Shown in pieces: positions 17,128 to 26,287 of a DNA stretch of 41,346 nucleotides. Numbering within the stretch: position 1 is the first letter of the stretch; each line of letters starts with the position of its first letter. Source of the DNA: DASCNA01 sp036011305 (GTDB taxonomy: Bacteria > Verrucomicrobiota > Lentisphaeria > Victivallales > GWF2-38-69); contig DASCNA010000053.1 in NCBI GenBank assembly GCA_036011305.1, forward strand, positions 1 to 41,346, written 5' to 3'. The notes beneath the pieces are model-generated. The model searched no databases and was not told where the DNA came from. It worked only from the letters and a program-made list of their open reading frames with translations. A program made the translations under genes and the position numbers.

Positions 17128-18732
17128 ATGGGAGTAGATATAACAAAAATTCAGGAAAATGTACCACTTAGTAAATCTTTACTTTGGGAATTGCGTAATT
17201 CAGCATACCAATCATCTACTTTTGAAGATCTTCTACAGATTCCACATGGGCCGACATCAGCACTTAACTATGTAGAATCAGTTGCTGAATTATCTTTAGC
17301 ATTTATTCGTAATGGTTTGGCAAATGGAGATTTTGCTCCTAATGAACCGGTATATATTCTTGAAACTGGAAGCGGTACTTCAGTTTTTGCTCTGCGTTTT
17401 ATCCGATACTTTAAATCAATTCTCAAATTGGTTGGTTTGACTGGACATATCAAGTTTTGTTATATTTGTACAGACGGCTCTCAAAAATTTATTGACAGTA
17501 TTTCTGTTAAACCGGATTTTAAAGAATATGCAGATGCAGGAGAAGTAGATTTTGGTCACATTGATTTGGGAAATATTTTTCCAATGAAGCTTAAAAATTC
17601 CGGCTTTAACTTCGGTGCCACTTCTATTGATAACCCTATAATAGTTATATCCAACTATTTTTTCGACTGCATTCCCTATGATGTTTTTAATATAAAAAAT
17701 AATAAGGTATTTGAAGTGCATGAATCTCTATATACCCCGAATGATAATTACTCAGATGGGTGTGTTAAGGATATACCTAAACTTGTGCCACGCTTTGAAG
17801 ATCTTCCGGTTTCTTTCCCTCATTTTAATCACCCTGTTCTTGAGAAAATACTGGAGCAGTACGCAGAGGAATATGTAAATCTTACAATTTCTCTTTCGCT
17901 TAAATCCATTGAAATTATTGAAACTATCCGTGATTATTCCAATGGTAAGATGCTACATGTCAGCTCGGATATAAGTTCTCTCTGGACAGAGAAAGGCCCA
18001 TCATGTACAACATTTCTGCCAGTAATGGAAAAAATCAGCTGGGCGCCTGTAAACCTCAATGCATTCCAACGATTTGCAGATCTAACTCATGCTTTTTCTT
18101 ACAACATACAGACTGCATGCATCAACCCTTACAACAATTTTGAAACTTTAGTTCTGTTGCACGGGGCAGATATTAAAGCATATCCGGATGTTCGTTATCA
18201 ACTTCATAAAATGAAGATCACTTCCTATCACAGTGCAGTCAGTTTGCGTGAGTGGTTAGGAAGTAATTATGAAAATCTCAATCCTGATGTCTTTCTGACA
18301 ACACTTGATATTGTACGAAGCGACATAATCCTTATCGGAGATAATATACTACTTAAACTACAAGATTTTATTAGCAAAAATGAAGAATTCAGATCTCAGT
18401 ACAATAGCAATAGGGTTATAAATATATTAGAGGATATATACAAAAATACACCTGGTTATTACCCTGGAGCAGACTGGATTAGGTTTATGATTGGTAACAT
18501 TGCTACTTTTTTACACGAGTATCATCATTCTCTAAGATATTATAATGATTGTAATACAGAAAATCTTAGGAGTGAGAAGAATCAATGGGTTTTTCATTAT
18601 AATAAAGGCATTGCTTTTATGAACCTGGGAGAATATGAAAAATCATTAGATGCATTTAATGAAGCTCACACAATTAACCCCAATGACTTAAAAACACTTG
18701 ATCGTATTGTTTACGTGGGGCAACTCTTATAG
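17128..18732 (+). CDS. MidA-like SAM methyltransferase with C-terminal TPR-like module
   Basis: A 534-residue, probably cytosolic two-part protein. The N-terminal part (about 1-380) looks like a large class I SAM-dependent methyltransferase of the MidA/NDUFAF7 sort: a start-region HGPTSALNYVES, the SAM loop YILETGSGTSVFALRFI (77-93), an acidic strand end in CYICTDGS, and ISNYFFDCIPYDVF (174-187), which fits the S-N-E-x-x-D-x-x-P block of MidA proteins with the glutamate replaced. Residues 385-534 are the TPR-like module shared with the first radical SAM enzyme of the island. GGAG lies only three bases before the ATG, tight but without an alternative start. MidA proteins methylate arginine in a protein; the substrate here is unknown, though the precursor 205 bases upstream is the obvious candidate. 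Confidence 0.72.
   Translation: MGVDITKIQENVPLSKSLLWELRNSAYQSSTFEDLLQIPHGPTSALNYVESVAELSLAFIRNGLANGDFAPNEPVYILETGSGTSVFALRFIRYFKSILKLVGLTGHIKFCYICTDGSQKFIDSISVKPDFKEYADAGEVDFGHIDLGNIFPMKLKNSGFNFGATSIDNPIIVISNYFFDCIPYDVFNIKNNKVFEVHESLYTPNDNYSDGCVKDIPKLVPRFEDLPVSFPHFNHPVLEKILEQYAEEYVNLTISLSLKSIEIIETIRDYSNGKMLHVSSDISSLWTEKGPSCTTFLPVMEKISWAPVNLNAFQRFADLTHAFSYNIQTACINPYNNFETLVLLHGADIKAYPDVRYQLHKMKITSYHSAVSLREWLGSNYENLNPDVFLTTLDIVRSDIILIGDNILLKLQDFISKNEEFRSQYNSNRVINILEDIYKNTPGYYPGADWIRFMIGNIATFLHEYHHSLRYYNDCNTENLRSEKNQWVFHYNKGIAFMNLGEYEKSLDAFNEAHTINPNDLKTLDRIVYVGQLL
18280..18696 (+). repeat. Duplicated TPR-like module, copy 2
   Basis: Codons 385-523 of the methyltransferase gene, equivalent to 14377-14793. 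Conserved blocks include SKNEEF, NSNR, ADWIRF, GNIAT, SLRYY and a 15-residue run SEKNQWVFHYNKGIA. The high DNA similarity across the central block points to a recent duplication or to gene conversion. Confidence 0.9.
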
Positions 18733-18833
18733 AAATTTTAACGAATATAACAGAATTTGCTACATGGTGCTACTTGGGCAGGTGATTTGTTTTTGTACCT
18801 ACCTTCAAATGCCACTTTAGAGTTGCCAATATA

Positions 18834-21257
18834 TTATTTTTTGGAATTACTCTCTTTAACGCAATCAATTTTGTATACATTTTTTCCATCAACTACTTCT
18901 GTTTTTATTCCATGTACATGAAGAGAAAATGAAGGGAAAGAATTATCCAAATCTTCAATCATTTTCAAAAAATCGACTATGCTCTGAGTTTTTTCTGTTA
19001 TCCTTTCTCCCGGCATTAAAATTGGAATGCCAGGCGGATATGGAACAACCATTGTCGCTACAATTCGTCCTTTCAGTTCACTTACAGGAACAAACTCTGT
19101 TTCACCTTTAATTAGTTTTGAATATGCTTCTGAAGGGAGTAATGCAAGTTCAGGTGCTACATTAAATAATGTGTTCATTATTGTAGGTAGTTTGTTTTTT
19201 TTGAAGAACGAATGCATATTGTGGCATAGATCTTTTACTGTCAGATTCTTATATACATTAGGGTATTTTTTTGTTAATTCGGGCAGAACTTCAGAAAGAG
19301 GCTTGTTGCTGTCATATGCATTTTTGAACTCCATTAATTTTGCAAGCATAGTTCCTGATTTCCCCCTGGTTATTCCCGGAGAAAAAAGAATTAGGTCAGC
19401 ATAAAACCCTACTTTCTCGCTTAGGACTCCATTCTGCTTCAGATATGCTTCTACTACGGTCATAGGAATACCTGTTTCATCCATTGTACCATCGAAATTT
19501 AACCCAGGAGATAAAATTGAGACTTTCAAAGGGTCAAGCATTGCATATCCGGCAGGATATTTGTCAAATCCGTGCCAGTTGTTTTTCGGATCAAGAGTCC
19601 AGATTTTGGTAGAATTAATCAGCGTTTCATCGTCGACTTCATAAAAAGGCTTGCCATCAATTTTTTCAGGCTGCCATGGTTTGAAGAACCAGCTTTTTTT
19701 ATCTTTTTCAGTTTGATACAGCACTGCCAGTTTTTTTCTGAAAGCTATACTTTCTTCTATTATTTGTTTTATCAAATAGTAACCGCTTGGTTTTTCCATC
19801 ATTTTGCTGCAAATGTCAATTGAGGCTATGAGCGGAGTAAATGGAGAAGTCGATGCATGCATTAAAAATGCCTGATCAAATCGCTCCTTACTTATTTTAT
19901 CTTTACTTCCATTTTTAACATGAAGCATTCCTCCTTGAGAAAATGCAGAAAGCAATTTATGGACAGAATGCCCTGCGAATACAGGTGGAACATCTTTCAT
20001 GTCCTTATAACTTTCCATAGCATAACGATTTTTGTATAGAGGATAAAACTTGCCGTATGCATACCACGCTTCATCAAATAAAATATTGCTTACCTGACTA
20101 GCTAGTTCTTTTTTTAGAGATTTAACATTATAAATCAATCCGTCATAAGTCGGTGTAGTGATTACTGCAAGTGCTGGTTTTTTATTGGATACATCTTTCA
20201 GATAATGACTACTGTTAATTTTATTTTTAATGAATTCAGGGGTAAACTCATTCAAGTTTATAGGACATATCAACCCGTAATTATTTCTAGTGGGCATGAG
20301 GTATATTGGACGGCTGTCAGTAAGAATAGTTCCCTGAATAATTGATTTATGGCAGTTTCTGTCAAGTATTACTATATCATCTTTGCTAACTACTCCGGAA
20401 AAAATAATTCTGTTTGTAGTTGATGTACCGTTAAGAACATAGTAAGTATAATTAGCACCGAATATTTCAGCTGCTTTTTCTTCGGCTTCTCCCACTGCAC
20501 CTGTATGCATAAGTGCATCACCCACAGTGCCGCTATTTGTATTTATATCTGCTCTGAATATGTTCTCACCGAAAAATTTAAAGAAAGCATACCCTGCAGG
20601 ACTTTTCAGCAAAGCTGATCCGCCGCTATGCCCGGGGACAGCCCACGAATAAGTCTGATTATTTACATATTTTACTAGAGCTTTAAACATAGGAGGAAGA
20701 ATCTGATCAAGATACGTGTCTGCAGCTCTTTTTATTACACCTGCATTAAAGACCGGGGTATCATCTGCTGACCATAAGTATCCATTGATCAGGCTGAAAG
20801 CTTCATCAGGGATTATATTTATATTCTCCTCATCAGTAATCAGGAAAATTGGAATTGCTGGATTTCTATCGTGAATGTATTTTAAGGATTCAAGTCCTTT
20901 GTCTACATCTTCTTTGTCTGTAAAAATGCTCATGTCAATGACAATAGCACTGATATCTTTCCTTGAATTAAAAAACCTAATAGAATCTTTCAATTTAGTA
21001 ACAATAAAATATGAGTATCCAAAATTAGTTAATGCTTTTTTGATCATTGTTAAACAGTTTTTTTCTAGCTGATCATCTTTTTTAGGATCAGAAACAAACA
21101 TTATAGGAAAATCTTTGTTTCTCAGAGAACAGATATCAGGAAAAGGATTAGGTCTAGTAGACATTACTGAAGCAAAAGAGTTGAAATAGAAACAGCATAT
21201 AAAAAACAGTATTATTGCATATAAATATTTAAGATTTCTTCTATAAGAATAATTCAT
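18834..21257 (-). CDS. Orn/Lys/Arg decarboxylase (AdiA-like) with a Sec signal peptide
   Basis: A pyridoxal-phosphate enzyme of fold type I that removes CO2 from a basic amino acid, most like inducible arginine decarboxylase AdiA in its C-terminal half (IPMTVVEAYL, FSPGITRGKSGT, RIVATMVVPYPPGIPIL). Residues 50-190 are the flavodoxin-like wing domain. The PLP lysine is in AGHSVHKLLSAFSQGG (Lys434), with WAVPGHSGG and FDEAWYAYGKF also conserved. The oddity is the N-terminus: basic residues, then a hydrophobic stretch and NSFA|S, a textbook Sec signal with cleavage near residue 29. That would place the enzyme in the periplasm with about 778 mature residues. Arginine is my best guess for substrate; lysine is possible. 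It is convergent with the TPR methyltransferase gene. Confidence 0.86.
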   Translation of the reverse strand: MNYSYRRNLKYLYAIILFFICCFYFNSFASVMSTRPNPFPDICSLRNKDFPIMFVSDPKKDDQLEKNCLTMIKKALTNFGYSYFIVTKLKDSIRFFNSRKDISAIVIDMSIFTDKEDVDKGLESLKYIHDRNPAIPIFLITDEENINIIPDEAFSLINGYLWSADDTPVFNAGVIKRAADTYLDQILPPMFKALVKYVNNQTYSWAVPGHSGGSALLKSPAGYAFFKFFGENIFRADINTNSGTVGDALMHTGAVGEAEEKAAEIFGANYTYYVLNGTSTTNRIIFSGVVSKDDIVILDRNCHKSIIQGTILTDSRPIYLMPTRNNYGLICPINLNEFTPEFIKNKINSSHYLKDVSNKKPALAVITTPTYDGLIYNVKSLKKELASQVSNILFDEAWYAYGKFYPLYKNRYAMESYKDMKDVPPVFAGHSVHKLLSAFSQGGMLHVKNGSKDKISKERFDQAFLMHASTSPFTPLIASIDICSKMMEKPSGYYLIKQIIEESIAFRKKLAVLYQTEKDKKSWFFKPWQPEKIDGKPFYEVDDETLINSTKIWTLDPKNNWHGFDKYPAGYAMLDPLKVSILSPGLNFDGTMDETGIPMTVVEAYLKQNGVLSEKVGFYADLILFSPGITRGKSGTMLAKLMEFKNAYDSNKPLSEVLPELTKKYPNVYKNLTVKDLCHNMHSFFKKNKLPTIMNTLFNVAPELALLPSEAYSKLIKGETEFVPVSELKGRIVATMVVPYPPGIPILMPGERITEKTQSIVDFLKMIEDLDNSFPSFSLHVHGIKTEVVDGKNVYKIDCVKESNSKK

Positions 21258-21584
21258 GAATAAGCATTCCTTTTATTAATTTAATATGTAATCAGAATCC
21301 GTGAGATAATTTTCGATTAAAAAATTCATTAGCGGATATTATCATTTTAAAGTATTTTTGGATCATTATCATTAAAAATCTGTACCTTTTTCAAAATCAG
21401 TCCGCTTTTTATTGTATTATGGCTCAAATGTTTGCAAGAATTAAAACTGCATCATCTATTTAGGATAACTTTTTGGCATTAGATTCTGGTATTATCGAAG
21501 ATTTTTATCGACAAAGCAGGGAGGACAGTAATTATTCGTCTGACAACCGATAATGTCATTGTGGGGCAATTGTCTGATCAAATC
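21258..21584. other. 327-base spacer upstream of the decarboxylase
   Basis: No gene is seen. It must contain the decarboxylase promoter (minus strand). A plus-strand stretch at 21480-21540 reads as protein-like (GIIEDFYRQSRED) but has no start and soon stops; it may be debris. No inverted repeat strong enough for an operator was found. Confidence 0.3.
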
Positions 21585-22304
21585 CTAACTAATACTTTTT
21601 ATAGATTCTTTATAAGCATCCAAAAATGTATCATATTTGAATATATCAGGTTCTTTGCTATCAGGTATATATTTAAATATTTCGCTGACTCTAACTTTCA
21701 TTATTTTATAAACTTCTTCAATAAAATCATTAGAGGTAAAATCTTTGTTATTTTGTATATAATTAACTATTTTCTGTGCAGAATTTTCAAGTATTTCTTT
21801 TCGAGTGCAATATTTTTCAAATATCTGGTTTTGAGTAAATCCTATTTTAGAAATAACTGGTATTCCCAGTGCACCTAAAAGCGCTTCATTTAAATTATGA
21901 ACCTGCTCCAAACCATCAATTCCAGTTGTAGCAATTGATACACCCAATTTACCTATCAAAGGCATACTATGGTAGTTCGAGCATAATCTATCCATAAATG
22001 TTTTCATCTGTCCAGAGACAGAATACGTATAAACCGGAGAGCCCCAAATGATAATATCAGCTTCAGATATTTTTTGTTTCAGCAAAGGCATATTATCTTT
22101 TTTATCAAGACCACATCTACCTGTTTTTATACATTCACCACATCCAGAACAAAATTCCAGCTTTATATCTCCGGCAGTTATGATTTCGGTTTTGATATCT
22201 TTAAATCTGTCATGAACTATATTAATTAATTCCTGACAGATTATAGATGTATTAGATTTTCCACTTTTTTTAGGACTACCTATAAACGCAAAAAGCTTTT
22301 TCAT
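21585..22304 (-). CDS. Iron-sulfur flavoprotein / NADPH-dependent FMN reductase family
   Basis: A 239-residue flavodoxin-fold protein. FAFIGSPKKSGKSNTS at the start is the FMN phosphate loop, and IIWGSPVYTYSVSGQMKTFMDR (about residues 85-106) is the flavin-ring loop typical of the NADPH-dependent FMN reductase family. Between them, FCSGCGECIKTGRC holds Cys52, 55, 58 and 64, the compact motif that binds a [4Fe-4S] cluster in archaeal and clostridial iron-sulfur flavoproteins (Isf). Such proteins shuttle electrons or reduce O2/peroxide in anaerobes. It is upstream of the decarboxylase on the same strand, 327 bases away. An 18-bp inverted repeat sits just before its start. A role in supplying electrons to the radical SAM enzymes is conceivable but unproven. 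Confidence 0.85.
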   Translation of the reverse strand: MKKLFAFIGSPKKSGKSNTSIICQELINIVHDRFKDIKTEIITAGDIKLEFCSGCGECIKTGRCGLDKKDNMPLLKQKISEADIIIWGSPVYTYSVSGQMKTFMDRLCSNYHSMPLIGKLGVSIATTGIDGLEQVHNLNEALLGALGIPVISKIGFTQNQIFEKYCTRKEILENSAQKIVNYIQNNKDFTSNDFIEEVYKIMKVRVSEIFKYIPDSKEPDIFKYDTFLDAYKESIKSIS

Positions 22305-22333
22305 TTATAACTCCAGAGAATAAATCTTTGTGT

Positions 22334-22391
22334 TTTGTTAATTATAGATTAATTATATATGCGCATAGTTAAATAATCTATAATTAACAAA
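22334..22391. promoter_or_regulatory. 18-bp perfect inverted repeat between the flavoprotein and export genes
   Basis: The arm tttgttaattatagatta (22334-22351) is repeated inverted at 22374-22391, with a 22-base spacer containing atatgcgcat. It starts 30 bases upstream of the minus-strand flavoprotein ATG, where an operator would lie. There is no T run on either side, so a terminator is unlikely. It could bind a dimeric regulator or two dimers. Confidence 0.55.
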
Positions 22392-22708
22392 CAGTCATCA
22401 AATGATAGCTTGCAAATAAACTCGTTTATGAGGATATAAGATTAATTTTCTGTATCAGGATGATTATCGATCTATACAGAAAATTAAGTTCTTTTTATAG
22501 CACTAAATACTGATATATTCTTCAAGCTGAGGAAGGTTGTCGCATATGCTGGTTCTAAGCATGTACTTATAGATTTAATATATTTAGTAAAAGGTAAATT
22601 TTCTTTTGCCCATAGGAAGTGTTTGGAATTATTCTGTATTAACCTTATAATTAACTTCAAAGTGAGTAATGATATAATCATTAAACATAACTATTAAATT
22701 ATTCATCT
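22392..22708. other. 317-base spacer before the export operon
   Basis: No gene with a start codon is seen. A plus-strand frame open from about 22486 to 22698 has no ATG, GTG or TTG with a ribosome site; it contains KLRKVVAYAGSKHVLIDLI, which looks protein-like and may be gene debris. The opposite strand is also open across it. The promoter of the HlyD/ABC genes should lie here. Confidence 0.3.
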
Positions 22709-23968
22709 ATGAGCAATAAAAAAACAGGCTTTAATACTGATGTATCTTCTAACGAGGATAGGCAGACACATATGCTCGTACTAAGTATGCATCAATGGCT
22801 TATGTGGTTGGCTATTGTACTTATCCTCGCAGGGCTTTTAATCTGGGGCATATTCGGCTATATAACTCAAAGGACTACCGGGTCAGGACTTATTTTGCCA
22901 GCAAAATTTCAAATCGCAGTTGCCCAATCAAGGATGCAGGGAAATATAACTGATGTGCATGTAATGATTGGTGATAAAGTTAAAAAGGGAGATGTTATTG
23001 CGAATATAGTTTCTATTGCAGAAGAAGGGGAGATAAGTGAAACAGAGGTATATCTAAAAGCCTTAAAAGAGCAGCAGAAGAACTATCTAAAAGAGATTAA
23101 AGATCAGAGAGATTTATTAAAACAACATTCAGATAGTTTAGAGGAAACTTATGAGATAGAACAGGAAAGTCTTAGTGATTATAAAAAATTTATGGATATC
23201 TTCTTGAAAGATGCTAAGAAGCTGCGGGATAAAGGAGCTATTTCTAGACTACAGTTCAGAAATTATTTAAATGAACTTTACGAACTTAAGTCAGATTTAT
23301 CTGCTTTGTCAGATAAACGTGCAAATAGCATTTTTGAACAAAGCAAATATGGTTATAACTGGATACAGGATACATACAGAATAAAGCTTTTAGTCCTTGA
23401 AAATGAGAATAAGCTGAAACTTTTGAAAAAGAAAAGAGCTGAAAGAAGTACAATACTTGCTCCAATAAACGGAATTGTAATTAAAGTATTTAAAGATATA
23501 GGGGATGTTGTCGACAGGGGAACAACATTTGCCACCATAGTTAACGAAGGAAGCAATGAATCAGTTGAATGTATAACATTAGTTCCTATTGCTGATGGTA
23601 AGAGAGTTAAACTTGGAATGGATGCTTATATCTCTCCAACTGTTGCAAAAAAAGAAATATATGGAACTATTACAGGAAAAGTAAAACAGGTATATGAATA
23701 TCCACTATCAGTGGAAGACGTAAGTACCATGATTAATGATAGGGCAATTGCAAAAATTCTTTGCAAAGATGGCCCTGCGATAGCTGTGGAAGTTGCAATG
23801 GATAGAGATAAATCTACGATTTCAGGTTATAAGTGGACATCGAATAAAGGACCTGATTTTAAGCTTACTAACGGGACACTGTGTGTAGTGGATTTTGATG
23901 TAAAAAAACGCAGACCTATTACTCTGGTTATACCTTATATAAGAGAGTTTATAGGATATAGATATTAA
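22709..23968 (+). CDS. HlyD-type adaptor of an NHLM bacteriocin export system
   Basis: A 419-residue periplasmic adaptor anchored by one membrane helix (residues 29-51, LMWLAIVLILAGLLIWGIFG). Two halves of a biotinyl-lipoyl-like domain flank a long coiled coil: NITDVHVMIGDKVKKGDVIA before it and ILAPINGIVIKVFKDIGDVV after it. The coil, about residues 110-235, is charged and helical. A C-terminal beta-rich part ends with RRPITLVIP. The size and the following two ABC genes match the NHLM/NHLP micro-HlyD family, which joins inner-membrane exporters to an outer-membrane channel. No channel gene is nearby. ATG 22709 has no clear ribosome site; Met22 (22772), preceded by GAGGATAGG, is an alternative start. 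Confidence 0.87.
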   Translation: MSNKKTGFNTDVSSNEDRQTHMLVLSMHQWLMWLAIVLILAGLLIWGIFGYITQRTTGSGLILPAKFQIAVAQSRMQGNITDVHVMIGDKVKKGDVIANIVSIAEEGEISETEVYLKALKEQQKNYLKEIKDQRDLLKQHSDSLEETYEIEQESLSDYKKFMDIFLKDAKKLRDKGAISRLQFRNYLNELYELKSDLSALSDKRANSIFEQSKYGYNWIQDTYRIKLLVLENENKLKLLKKKRAERSTILAPINGIVIKVFKDIGDVVDRGTTFATIVNEGSNESVECITLVPIADGKRVKLGMDAYISPTVAKKEIYGTITGKVKQVYEYPLSVEDVSTMINDRAIAKILCKDGPAIAVEVAMDRDKSTISGYKWTSNKGPDFKLTNGTLCVVDFDVKKRRPITLVIPYIREFIGYRY

Positions 23969-24023
23969 TTAATGGTTAATTATTAATTGATGATAATTAA
24001 TATGGTTTTTAGAAAATGAATTT

Positions 24024-26276
24024 ATGATTGAGAAGCTTACAAAGCCGATTTTTAAATCTAATAAAGTGAAAACTCCTACTCTGATTCAGATGGAGATTGT
24101 TGAATGTGCAGCTGCTTCATTAGGAATTGTTTTAGGATATTACGGAAGATATATTCCTTTGGAAAAACTTCGCTATGAGTGTGGTGTTTCCAGAGACGGG
24201 TCTAATGCTGCCGACCTTATTGCCGCAGCTAAAAAACAGGGAATGGAAGCTGCTGGTTTCAAAATCAGCAAAGAAACTTCTCTAGATAAACTGTTTTCCT
24301 ATGAAATGCCTCTTATTCTATATTGGGAAAGGAATCATTTTCTTGTACTTGAAGGCGGAAATAGTAAAAAATTCTATATTAATGATCCTGCTTATGGCCC
24401 AAGAACAGTTAATGAAGATGAGTTTAAGGAAAAGTTTTCACAAATATTTATAAAATTGACTCCAAATGATAATTTTGTAAAAACTAAAAACCAGGATAAT
24501 GTTTTAAAAAATATATTAAAGCGGGTTAAAAATTATAAAGGACATATAATTCTAGCGTTATGCTTGAGCTTGACTCTCATTATACCTGGAATTGTTCTTC
24601 CCGGAATGAGTAAAATTTTTATTGATGAAATATTGATAAAAAAAGAAATTCCATATCTTAATGGTTTTATTACTATAATGGCATTGGTTCTATTAAGTAA
24701 AATTGTAGTATGTTGGATATTAGAAACATTTCTAATGAATTTCAGTATGAAACTTTCTATAAATTCATGTTATGAATTTATATGGCACCTGCTTAAAGTA
24801 CCAATGAACTTTTTTAGCCAGCGATCGATAGGGGATATTATTACTAGAATGGGTTCTGTTTACTCTATAGTAAGAATGATATCAGGTGGTGTAAGTACAA
24901 GCATTTTTGAAGTAATTCAGGTACTGGTATATTTAGGTGTTATGCTTCTGTATAATGTGAAACTTACTATATTAATTCTTGGTTTTACTGTAGTCAATGT
25001 TTTACTATTTTTTATTACCAAAAGAAGTAAAAGAGATGCCAGTATGAGAACTATGATGGCCGGTTCAAAGATAGTTGGCATTACTATGAATGGTATATCA
25101 AATATTGAATCATTAAAATGTTCCGGAAATGAAGGTGATTTCTTCAATAAGTGGTCTTCTCTTCAAGCTAAAGCAACTAATGCAGGCCAGCAGCAGACAA
25201 TATTAAACTTAATCACAGACAATTTTTTAAGTTTCTGTGGGTCATTATCAGGTGCATGTCTTTTAGGGTTCGGTGCATATCTTATTATTGAAGGAGAGCT
25301 GTCTTTAGGCGGGTTAATAGGTTTTCAGTTGCTTGCCTCTCAGTTTAACGGTCCAATAAACGGATTAATCGGGTTTGGAGGGGAACTACAGCAGATAGCT
25401 GTTGAACTTAAGAGAATAGATGATGTGCTGGATTATCCTGTAGATTATAAACATGTTGAAAAGATTCCTGGTAATAAATCAGAGGGAGTAAACGAAGCCT
25501 CTCAGAATGCGAATTCACTGACTGCTCCAAAATTGAAAAGCAAAAGCATTTACAAGTTATCAGGTAAAATTGAGTTAAAAAATGTTACGTTCGGGTACAA
25601 TAGATTAAAGCCGCCGCTTATTAATGATTTTAACCTAACAATGAACCCCGGTGACAGAGTTGCCCTTGTAGGTACTTCCGGCAGTGGAAAGAGTACAGTA
25701 GCAAAACTGATTTCAGGTCTGTTTTTCCCCTGGAAAGGTTCTGTTTTGCTTGATGATATGCCAATAGAACAGATCAAAGCTGAACTTTTGGCAAATTCAC
25801 TCTCTATGGTAGATCAATCGCCCTTTTTCTTTAAAGATAGCATAAAGGGAAATCTCACATTATGGGATGACAGCATATCACATGACCTACTCAAAAAAGT
25901 TACAATAAATGCAGGTATTTATGAGGAAATTGTTTCAAGAAAAGATGCATTTGAGGGAGAAATTTATGAAGGAGGAGGAAATTTCAGCGGAGGTCAACTC
26001 CAGCGTATGGAAATTGCAAGATCTCTGATAAATAACCCCAGTATTCTGATACTTGATGAAGCTACTTCAGCTCTTGATCCAATTTATGAAAAATATATAT
26101 ATGAACGAATCTGGTCCTATGGATGTTCATTAGTAGTAATTGCTCATAGACTTAGTGCTGTTAGAGATTGCAACGAGATTATAGTTTTAGACAAAGGGAA
26201 TATTGTAGAACGCGGAAATCACGAACTTTTAACATCAATGAAGGGATATTATTACGAACTTATTAAAAGTGAGTAG
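24024..26276 (+). CDS. ABC transporter with C39 peptidase domain (NHLM ABC1 type)
   Basis: A 750-residue peptidase-permease-ATPase that cleaves a leader after Gly-Gly and exports the core. The C39 papain-like domain (1-150) has the catalytic cysteine in QMEIVECAAASLG (Cys28), the histidine in ERNHFLVLEGG (His105) and the aspartate in YINDPAYGPR (Asp121). Residues 165-450 hold six membrane segments. The ATPase has Walker A GTSGSGKST from residue 550, the signature FSGGQLQRMEIARS near 653, Walker B ILILDEATSALD near 673 and the switch histidine in VVIAHRLSAV. All catalytic residues are intact. It follows the HlyD gene by 55 bases and precedes the second ABC gene by 11 bases, so one operon is likely. 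The double-glycine precursor at 16620 is the natural substrate. Confidence 0.93.
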   Translation: MIEKLTKPIFKSNKVKTPTLIQMEIVECAAASLGIVLGYYGRYIPLEKLRYECGVSRDGSNAADLIAAAKKQGMEAAGFKISKETSLDKLFSYEMPLILYWERNHFLVLEGGNSKKFYINDPAYGPRTVNEDEFKEKFSQIFIKLTPNDNFVKTKNQDNVLKNILKRVKNYKGHIILALCLSLTLIIPGIVLPGMSKIFIDEILIKKEIPYLNGFITIMALVLLSKIVVCWILETFLMNFSMKLSINSCYEFIWHLLKVPMNFFSQRSIGDIITRMGSVYSIVRMISGGVSTSIFEVIQVLVYLGVMLLYNVKLTILILGFTVVNVLLFFITKRSKRDASMRTMMAGSKIVGITMNGISNIESLKCSGNEGDFFNKWSSLQAKATNAGQQQTILNLITDNFLSFCGSLSGACLLGFGAYLIIEGELSLGGLIGFQLLASQFNGPINGLIGFGGELQQIAVELKRIDDVLDYPVDYKHVEKIPGNKSEGVNEASQNANSLTAPKLKSKSIYKLSGKIELKNVTFGYNRLKPPLINDFNLTMNPGDRVALVGTSGSGKSTVAKLISGLFFPWKGSVLLDDMPIEQIKAELLANSLSMVDQSPFFFKDSIKGNLTLWDDSISHDLLKKVTINAGIYEEIVSRKDAFEGEIYEGGGNFSGGQLQRMEIARSLINNPSILILDEATSALDPIYEKYIYERIWSYGCSLVVIAHRLSAVRDCNEIIVLDKGNIVERGNHELLTSMKGYYYELIKSE

Positions 26277-26287
26277 GTAGATAATAA

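Noticed and set aside
16922..17128. 7-bp inverted repeat (ctgtata/tatacag) as a terminator after the precursor
   Set aside because: Weak stem, long loop and no following T run; read-through to the methyltransferase gene seems as likely.
19027..19404. 125-codon plus-strand frame opposite the decarboxylase
   Set aside because: It is antisense to a well-conserved coding region and resembles no protein.
21561..21878. 105-codon plus-strand frame across the end of the flavoprotein gene
   Set aside because: Aromatic-rich antisense frame of an AT-rich gene, with no start signal.
22484..22681. 65-codon minus-strand frame before the export operon
   Set aside because: No ribosome site or motif; the opposite strand is equally open, so it is probably chance or debris.
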